From an uncultured Acetatifactor sp. (GTDB lineage Bacteria; Bacillota; Clostridia; Lachnospirales; Lachnospiraceae): 30,598 nt of DNA. A program made the translations under genes and the position numbers. This document shows positions 25,664 to 30,598 of the stretch, one piece after another (position 1 is the stretch's first letter; every line of letters begins with the position of its first letter). The notes below the pieces were generated by a model that ran no database searches, had not been told where the DNA came from, and worked only from the letters and a program-made list of their open reading frames with translations. Location: NCBI GenBank assembly GCA_910586775.1, contig CAJUJN010000051.1, positions 1-30,598 on the forward strand, read 5' to 3'.

Positions 25664-25703
25664 AAAAAAATAAGGTTAGACCCCCTGTAACAGAATCTAA
25701 CCT
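25664..25703 (-). terminator. intrinsic terminator downstream of the GH25 gene
   Basis: On the minus strand AGGTTAGA (25703-25696) pairs with TCTAACCT (25680-25673), followed by TATTTTTTTG. It lies about 150 nt after the GH25 stop; 25704-25850 holds no other gene I can support. Confidence 0.8.
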
Positions 25704-25850
25704 CATCCTTAACTGACTGACATTGCCCGTAAAAAGCAGCCTGACTGCCGCAGCCGTTCAGACAGTACGCTGGACCGTTATGTTGTATTTCCCTTTCTAA
25801 GAGCCACGGGAACAAATATGGGTACGGGAAGCATGCCCGGGAAAAACGTC

Positions 25851-26864
25851 CTAATAATAAAACACTTCCTGTATGCTGTTGTAGCCCGCAATCCCATCCT
25901 CTTTTAAACCGATCTTTTTCTGCAGGGCAAACGTTTCCCGTCTTGCCGCCTGCCCGTACAGACCGTCCTCTGCCTGTCTGTGACCGAGAATCTCATTGCA
26001 TCTGCCCTGCCACCATTTCACCACATGACCGGCGGAACCCACGATGTATTTCTGGCCGGATTTCTGCGCCTTCAGCACAATCTGCCTGCGGACATACTGT
26101 GTCTTCGGGCCGTCTATACCGTCCACTGTCAGCTCGTTTCCGTTTTCGTCCCGAATGCCGTCAGCCCTGGCAGCTGCCTGAAAATTGCGGATATTGATGT
26201 TCTGCTTCTCCTCCCGGGGCACCCTGTCCATGGACTTGTCGAAATCCGCATAAAACCTGTTCAAATCCACATTTCCCTGCACGCCGGGCACCCTGCCGCC
26301 TGAGGTATACTGCCAGATATCCGCAGCCTCCCGCTCCTCCTCCGAAAGCGCGGTCTTATACCTGGCATACCAGATATAAACCTTCCCCACGGCAGCTTCA
26401 ATCCGCCCCGGATCAAAATAGTTCCGCAGATAGTCGCGGTTTCCGTAAAGAACCGGAAGATACCCCGCGTCCCGCACATGGGTCAAAAACGCAATCGCCA
26501 TGTCCGTAGCCAGTTGTTTCGTGATATCCACCCCGTTCTTTCTGGCGTAATTCACACTGTCATACTCAAAATCAAAGGCAATGGGACAGTTTTTCCAGTA
26601 TTTTCCCGCCTGGGCAACCGCGTATCCCGCCTCCGCAGCAGCCATTTCCGCTGTATAGGCATAGGAAAACCAATACAGCACCACAGACATGCCCAGATGG
26701 TAGCAGGCATCCGCATTGGCCGCATATTGCTGATCCACATTATTCCGGCCGTATCCCATCCGCAGCCCTGCCATTCTGTACCCTGCATTCCGTATCCGCT
26801 TCATGTCCACGATCCCCTGATGGGCGGACAGATCCGGTCCTTCCCCTGTAATATACCTGTTCAT
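25851..26864 (-). CDS. GH25 muramidase (lysozyme) with C-terminal extension
   Basis: A 337-residue protein starting at MNRYITGEGPDLSAHQG (GAGGAAATA directly upstream); the frame to 26945 lacks a ribosome site. The GH25 domain (about 1-205) shows the catalytic acidic residues expected for the fold: D11 in GPDLSAHQG and the pair in IAFDFEYDS. YWFSYAYT, VLYGNRDYLRNYF and IWQYTSGGRVPGV, NVDLNRFY complete the barrel. The C-terminal 110 residues hold a peptidoglycan-binding-like repeat pattern (VDGIDGPKTQY, EDGLYGQAARRETFALQKKI). No signal peptide is seen, so it may be an endolysin-like enzyme. No other phage genes flank it. Confidence 0.85.
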   Translation of the reverse strand: MNRYITGEGPDLSAHQGIVDMKRIRNAGYRMAGLRMGYGRNNVDQQYAANADACYHLGMSVVLYWFSYAYTAEMAAAEAGYAVAQAGKYWKNCPIAFDFEYDSVNYARKNGVDITKQLATDMAIAFLTHVRDAGYLPVLYGNRDYLRNYFDPGRIEAAVGKVYIWYARYKTALSEEEREAADIWQYTSGGRVPGVQGNVDLNRFYADFDKSMDRVPREEKQNINIRNFQAAARADGIRDENGNELTVDGIDGPKTQYVRRQIVLKAQKSGQKYIVGSAGHVVKWWQGRCNEILGHRQAEDGLYGQAARRETFALQKKIGLKEDGIAGYNSIQEVFYY

Positions 26865-26952
26865 TATTTCCTCATTCCATTCCCTGCCGCAATGCGGCTC
26901 CTTCTGAACAGTGTATGCATGGAGAGACCGTCCGCATTCCTTCACCCCGGCG

Positions 26953-27064
26953 CTTTACATCCATGATTACGAGTGTATTACCATAGCCCGGGAAGGAACG
27001 GCAGAATTTCCCAATAACTACGCCCTGCTCAACAAACTGATGTACGCTCTCTTCTACCTTAATA
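26953..27064 (+). pseudogene. fragment of an HTH-regulator-type TPR region
   Basis: The plus frame reads PALYIHDYECITIAREGTAE and FPNNYALLNKLMYALFYLNN without start or ribosome site. I recognise this as the repeated helical part that follows the HTH in many clostridial XRE regulators. Both ends are lost; the right end abuts the ATPase remnant. Confidence 0.5.
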
Positions 27065-27187
27065 ACGTCTGCCGAATTCTTTGAGAACCCAGGTCTTGCC
27101 CACCTGACGCACGCCCTTTAAGATCAGAGGTTTACGGTAAGGTAAATTCTTCCAATCCAACAACTCATTCAAAATCAACCGCTCCAT
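27059..27187 (-). pseudogene. 5' remnant of an AAA_14/DUF4143 ATPase
   Basis: A 42-codon frame, MERLILNELLDWKNLPYRKP then LILKGVRQVGKTWVLKEFG, ends in TAA. It keeps the Walker A (GVRQVGKT) and a good ribosome site (AAGGAG) but lacks the remaining 350 or so residues of such ATPases. Cut off exactly where the HTH-region fragment begins. Confidence 0.65.
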
Positions 27188-27499
27188 AAGCACTCCTTCA
27201 CACCTTTATTTAGGTTTACGTGTATAATAATCACATTTTTAATATACCAAATGCGTGGAAAATACAACCGGAATGCCCAGACTCCTGTATCAAACAGGAA
27301 AATGAGGAACAAAAGCAAAGACAAACGTAAAGATTTCCAACAATCTATAGCCATACCCACCTGATTATGATACAATTTAGGAAGTCAGCATCCCGAGGGG
27401 GCAGCCCCCTTCGGCAAAGCAGGCATCCTGATCCATTACAAGGCTCTTTCCGGGGTTCTTGTAATGTTTCACACCATTATTATACCAGGAGGTAGTCAA
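27188..27499 (+). promoter_or_regulatory. tldD upstream region with extended -10 and two hairpins
   Basis: TGATACAAT (27368-27376) could be an extended -10. A GC-rich hairpin follows (27393-27414), then CATTACAAG (27434-27442) paired with CTTGTAATG (27458-27466). Neither has a long U-run. The 27188-27360 part is AT-rich; I see nothing in it beyond the possible promoter of the remnant gene. Confidence 0.35.
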
Positions 27500-28885
27500 A
27501 TGTTAGAAGATCACATCTCGGACAAAAAATCCCTCTTCTCCACCGGTGTACATACCGAATTGAGGGAACAGAAAAGCCGCAGCCGGCAGGTTGCCATGAT
27601 TCAGGGCAATCTTACCGGCAATGCCAGGATGGAAAGCTCCGGCACAAGCGCCAGAGTCTATCAGAACGGCGTATACGGTTTTTCGTCCATAGCGGAATGC
27701 TCAGGCGACGCCGCTGAAACCGTACTGAAGGCGGCCACGGAAAACGCCGGGTTCATGGACCGCCATGTGGGCCGGGGAAAGGACCCTCTGCCCGTCATTC
27801 CCTGCAGCCCCATTCCCCAGGGCAGCAGCATCCAGGACACCGAGCAGAAACACTATGTAGAATTTGCCAAAGCCCTGGACGGATACATCACGGAAAAATA
27901 CCCGGGACTTTCCAGTCGTTCCGTTATTGCCACGGAAGATTCCCTGGAAAAAATCATCTGCACCTCAGACGGCTGCAGCGGCCATATCTGCGCGCCCAGA
28001 AGTTACATCTATGTCTTCCTGAACACGGAAACCGCTTCCGGCACTCCCATCGAACTGTTCAAATCCATTGGCGGAACCGGGATTTTCACCGAGAATTTCA
28101 CTGATCCCGCGCTGCTCTATCCCGAAATCGACAAGCTCTATGAACAGATCATGCGGAAACGGGAAGGCGTTTATACCGAGGCCGGCTACAAAACCGTAGT
28201 CTTGAGCGGATTTATGTCCGGCATGCTGGCCCATGAGGCCGTAGGCCATACGGTGGAAGCCGATCTGGTGCTGGGCGGTTCCGTGGCCGGCCCGGCGCTG
28301 AACAAATGTGTGGCTTCCGAACTGGTAAACCTGGTGGATTACGCCCACACCGCCTTCGGCAGGCCTGTGCCTCTGCCCGTCTATCTGGACGACGAGGGAA
28401 CCCCTGCGGAGGACGCAGTGCTCATCCGGGACGGCATTTTGACAGGCTACATGCACAGCCGGGAAAGCGCTCAGCATTTCGGCGCCAAACCCCAGGGAAA
28501 TGCCCGGGCCTGGAGCTTCTCCGACGAACCCCTGATCCGCATGCGGAATACTGCCGTGCTTCCGGGCAGAGATAAACTGGAGGACATTATCGCTTCCGTG
28601 GACGACGGCTATTATCTGATCACCAGTACCAACGGTCAGGCCGACACCACCGGCGAGTTCATGTTCGGCGTCAATATGGGCTATGAGATCAAGAACGGAA
28701 AACTGGGCCGTGCGCTTCTGGACACCACCATCTCCGGCGTGGCCTTCAATATGCTGAAAACCGTGGATATGGTGTCGGATACCGTGGAATGGACAAGCTC
28801 CGGATTCTGCGGGAAGAAACAACCCATGCCCGTGGGAATGGGCGGCCCTGCCATTCGCTGCAAAGTTATGATAGGAGGACGTTAA
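27500..28885 (+). CDS. tldD: TldD metalloprotease subunit
   Basis: A 461-residue TldD/PmbA-family protein. The zinc-binding HExxxH is HEAVGH in FMSGMLAHEAVGHTVEAD, followed by the conserved late regions VYLDDEGTPAEDAVLIRDGI, QPQGNARAWSF-like KPQGNARAWSF, and DTTGEFMFGVNMGYEIKNG. TldD forms a heterodimer with TldE that degrades or trims unfolded peptides, including some modified peptides (microcin B17) in other bacteria. The start at 27500 has AGGAGG 7 nt upstream. It is followed by tldE after 2 nt. Confidence 0.9.
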   Translation: MLEDHISDKKSLFSTGVHTELREQKSRSRQVAMIQGNLTGNARMESSGTSARVYQNGVYGFSSIAECSGDAAETVLKAATENAGFMDRHVGRGKDPLPVIPCSPIPQGSSIQDTEQKHYVEFAKALDGYITEKYPGLSSRSVIATEDSLEKIICTSDGCSGHICAPRSYIYVFLNTETASGTPIELFKSIGGTGIFTENFTDPALLYPEIDKLYEQIMRKREGVYTEAGYKTVVLSGFMSGMLAHEAVGHTVEADLVLGGSVAGPALNKCVASELVNLVDYAHTAFGRPVPLPVYLDDEGTPAEDAVLIRDGILTGYMHSRESAQHFGAKPQGNARAWSFSDEPLIRMRNTAVLPGRDKLEDIIASVDDGYYLITSTNGQADTTGEFMFGVNMGYEIKNGKLGRALLDTTISGVAFNMLKTVDMVSDTVEWTSSGFCGKKQPMPVGMGGPAIRCKVMIGGR

Positions 28886-28887
28886 AC

Positions 28888-30189
28888 ATGACAGACATAA
28901 AAAGAATTGCCGAAAAGACAAAGCAGCTGCTGACGGATGCCGGCGCCCAGAAGGCCCAGTACACCGTAACGGAGAAGGAAAAACACGAATTTAACGTGGA
29001 CGGAGGGGAATTTTCCCTGTTCCGCACCCTGTTTGACCGCAGCCTTTCCCTCACCGCCTATAAGGACCAGAAGAAAGGCTCCGCCTTTACCAACCAGTTT
29101 GACGACGCGGCCATAGAAGGCGCTGTGGCAGACTGTATCAAATCCGCGGAATCTGGCGTTGCGGACGAAGCCTTTGACATTGCCCCCGGACAGGAGAACC
29201 GGGTCTTCCGGGACGGCGCTTACGAGCCGGATATTGATCTGTTCTTTGAACGCGCCAGGGAGCTGATGGCCGATATCCGGAAAAAGCATCCCAAAATTCT
29301 CATGGAGCAGATGATCGTAACCCATGACAAAATACATTCGATTTACCAGAATACCAACGGCACGGAATTTGAAGTCTATGAAGGAGCCTATTCCGTTTCC
29401 CTGATGTATTCTGCCCATGAGGGAGAAACTACCACCTCCTTCTTCGGCAGCGATATCTACACGGATAAACTGGACCGCCCTTTTATTGAACTGGGATCTC
29501 TGGAAAAGGATTTAAGCGACACCGAAGCCCAGCTGTCCACCATTCCCATGGAAGGCAAGTTTGAGGGCGTCATTGTGCTCACTCCCGGCAGCCTGGGAGA
29601 ATTCCTCGGCAGCATCATCTCCAATTTTGCCTCGGACAATGTCATTCTGGAAAAAACCAGTATCTGGCTTGAAAAACTGGACAGACAGGTGGCGGACGAA
29701 CGGCTCACCATTTCCATGTGTCCCGGGGATTCCCGCATCGTGTGCGGGCAGAGGTATACTCAGGACGGCTTCCTGGCAGAAGATTATGACCTGATCAAAA
29801 ACGGGGTGCTGAAATCCTTCCTGCTCTCCCTGTATGTGGCAAACAAATCCGGCTTTGCCCCGGCCAGGAATACCTCCTTCTCCGTCATCATAGAGAATGG
29901 GGACACTTCCTGCGAAGATATGATCAGGCAGATCAAAAAAGGCCTTATCATCGGCAGATTCTCCGGCGGACAGCCCGGCATCAACGGTGAATTCTCCGGT
30001 GTGGCAAAGAACAGCTTCCTGGTAGAAGACGGCCGGATCAGAGGCGCCGTCAGCGAGACCATGATCAACGGTAATCTGGCGGATCTGCTGAACAATCTGG
30101 TGGCCATCTCCAGCGAAACAGTAGCCAACGGCAATACCGTTCTGCCCTACATGGCTTTTGACAAGGTTGTGATTTCCGGGAAACAATGA
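28888..30189 (+). CDS. tldE: TldE/PmbA subunit
   Basis: A 433-residue PmbA/TldE-type protein. It has the family fold but no HExxxH, as expected for the partner subunit. Typical stretches are FNVDGGEFSLFRTLFDRSLS, GEFLGSIISNFASDNVILEK, YTQDGFLAEDYDLIKNGVLK, and GRFSGGQPGINGEFSGVAKN. AGGAGG lies 9 nt before the ATG at 28888, 2 nt after tldD, so they are translated together. It acts in the cytoplasm. Confidence 0.9.
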   Translation: MTDIKRIAEKTKQLLTDAGAQKAQYTVTEKEKHEFNVDGGEFSLFRTLFDRSLSLTAYKDQKKGSAFTNQFDDAAIEGAVADCIKSAESGVADEAFDIAPGQENRVFRDGAYEPDIDLFFERARELMADIRKKHPKILMEQMIVTHDKIHSIYQNTNGTEFEVYEGAYSVSLMYSAHEGETTTSFFGSDIYTDKLDRPFIELGSLEKDLSDTEAQLSTIPMEGKFEGVIVLTPGSLGEFLGSIISNFASDNVILEKTSIWLEKLDRQVADERLTISMCPGDSRIVCGQRYTQDGFLAEDYDLIKNGVLKSFLLSLYVANKSGFAPARNTSFSVIIENGDTSCEDMIRQIKKGLIIGRFSGGQPGINGEFSGVAKNSFLVEDGRIRGAVSETMINGNLADLLNNLVAISSETVANGNTVLPYMAFDKVVISGKQ

Positions 30190-30238
30190 AATCCCGGCTA
30201 TACAAATTTCCCATAGTCATGAATAACCTTTAAATATC

Positions 30239-30300
30239 ATACAGGATATGACGTTTTTCCGTCAGGAAAACACCATATCCTGTATTTGTGTTCGTTTTTA
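30239..30300 (+). terminator. terminator of tldD-tldE
   Basis: ATACAGGATATG (30239-30250) and CATATCCTGTAT (30274-30285) form a perfect 12-bp stem followed by TTGTGTTCGTTTTTA. It lies 50 nt after the tldE stop. Confidence 0.75.
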
Positions 30301-30307
30301 TGTTCCG

Positions 30308-30511
30308 TCACTCCCCCAAAGAACCGTAATCCATCTGGGCTAAAATCCTCGAATACAGCCGCATAAATTCATCTTTGCCATAAGCGTTATTGTTGTGTAA
30401 ATCTGATATCTGCGCTATCCGAAACCCGGAAAATGCGGCGGGAATACGGCTGCCTGAAAGTTTTATGTTGCTCACTGTCAACGCCGTATTTCCCCGGATC
30501 GCCCAAATTTT
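30308..30511 (-). pseudogene. metallophosphoesterase 5' fragment
   Basis: The minus frame reads RIPAAFSGFRIAQISDLHNN, the start of a calcineurin-like phosphoesterase with its D-x-H metal motif (SDLH). After about 40 codons it passes into unrelated sequence (KDEFMRLYSRILAQMDYGSL) and stops at 30308. It lacks a convincing start (GTG at 30475 or TTG at 30481) and more than 80% of the domain. Probably a fused remnant. Confidence 0.5.
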
Positions 30512-30512
30512 A

Positions 30513-30598
30513 TTATTTTTTTCGTTTTCTGATAATGTGAATTACAATGACCGCAACTACAATTAACGCAATCCCTCCAAATAAAGGAAGCCATGTGT
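30513..30598 (-). CDS. C-terminal membrane tail of a protein running off the right edge
   Basis: The last 28 codons read TWLPLFGGIALIVVAVIV then IHIIRKRKK and stop. A hydrophobic helix and a basic tail suggest a C-terminal membrane anchor, possibly of a cell-surface protein. No sorting signal can be confirmed, because the upstream part is outside the window. Confidence 0.5.
   Translation of the reverse strand, partial: TWLPLFGGIALIVVAVIVIHIIRKRKK

Noticed and set aside
25851..26864. Prophage lysis region
   Set aside because: The GH25 enzyme lacks a signal peptide, but there is no holin or structural phage gene next to it.
27965..28921. 318-codon minus-strand frame opposite tldD
   Set aside because: Shadow of tldD, which has a clear HExxxH motif and ribosome site.

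Overview
The window comes from a low-to-mid-GC Gram-positive gut-type anaerobe, most likely a member of the Lachnospiraceae/Clostridia. The grounds are AGGAGG-type ribosome binding sites, GC-rich coding sequence broken by one AT-rich block, and gene families common in that group (GcnA-like GH20, DUF1905, DUF2200, GH25, TldD/TldE, and small proteins resembling DUF6809). This is inference from gene content; no rRNA or tRNA gene is visible. Nearly all genes lie on the minus strand.

Layout, left to right. (1) 1-1715: the 5' part of a GcnA-like GH20 hexosaminidase that runs off the left edge. (2) 1802-6381: a decayed giant DUF4011 / SF1 helicase / nuclease / DUF3320 gene. It is split by a frameshift at a G6 tract, and the helicase core behind the Walker A motif appears to be deleted. 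(3) About 6600-9650: an AT-rich insert carrying a P-loop protein with a shortened Walker A, an AlkZ-like DNA glycosylase with a QAQ motif, a GNAT gene broken by a TGA, and an intact GNAT. (4) 9729-12790: DUF2200, DUF1905 and an Lhr-like helicase. (5) 13107-16605: a secreted CAP-domain protein, a zinc-ribbon membrane protein, a protein with an N-terminal TDFVTNSSSS motif, and a SPASM radical-SAM protein just upstream of it. (6) 16948-17861: a hypothetical gene and a probable broken small gene. (7) 17862-24505: a five-gene minus-strand operon, ClpP-like protease > soluble VirD4/TraG-like ATPase > three unrecognised proteins. A divergent XRE regulator and a small helical protein lie beyond its promoter. 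(8) 25851-27187: a GH25 muramidase followed by remnants of two other genes. (9) 27500-30189: the tldD-tldE pair. (10) Gene debris at the right edge.

The most interesting feature is a shared promoter design. Four minus-strand promoters carry a CGTAA-N3-TTACG palindrome placed 20-21 bp upstream of an extended -10 (TGnTATAAT-like). They stand before the ClpP/TraG operon, the radical-SAM/TNSSSS operon, the zinc-ribbon membrane protein and the small DUF6809-like protein. The box would be centred near -40, where class II activators bind. This suggests that these otherwise unrelated genes form one regulon and perhaps one functional system. The XRE protein encoded between two of the promoters is a candidate regulator, but nothing in the sequence proves that.

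Several genes are broken (frameshift, nonsense codon, truncation), so the locus is either decaying or, for the two homopolymer frameshifts, affected by sequencing error.
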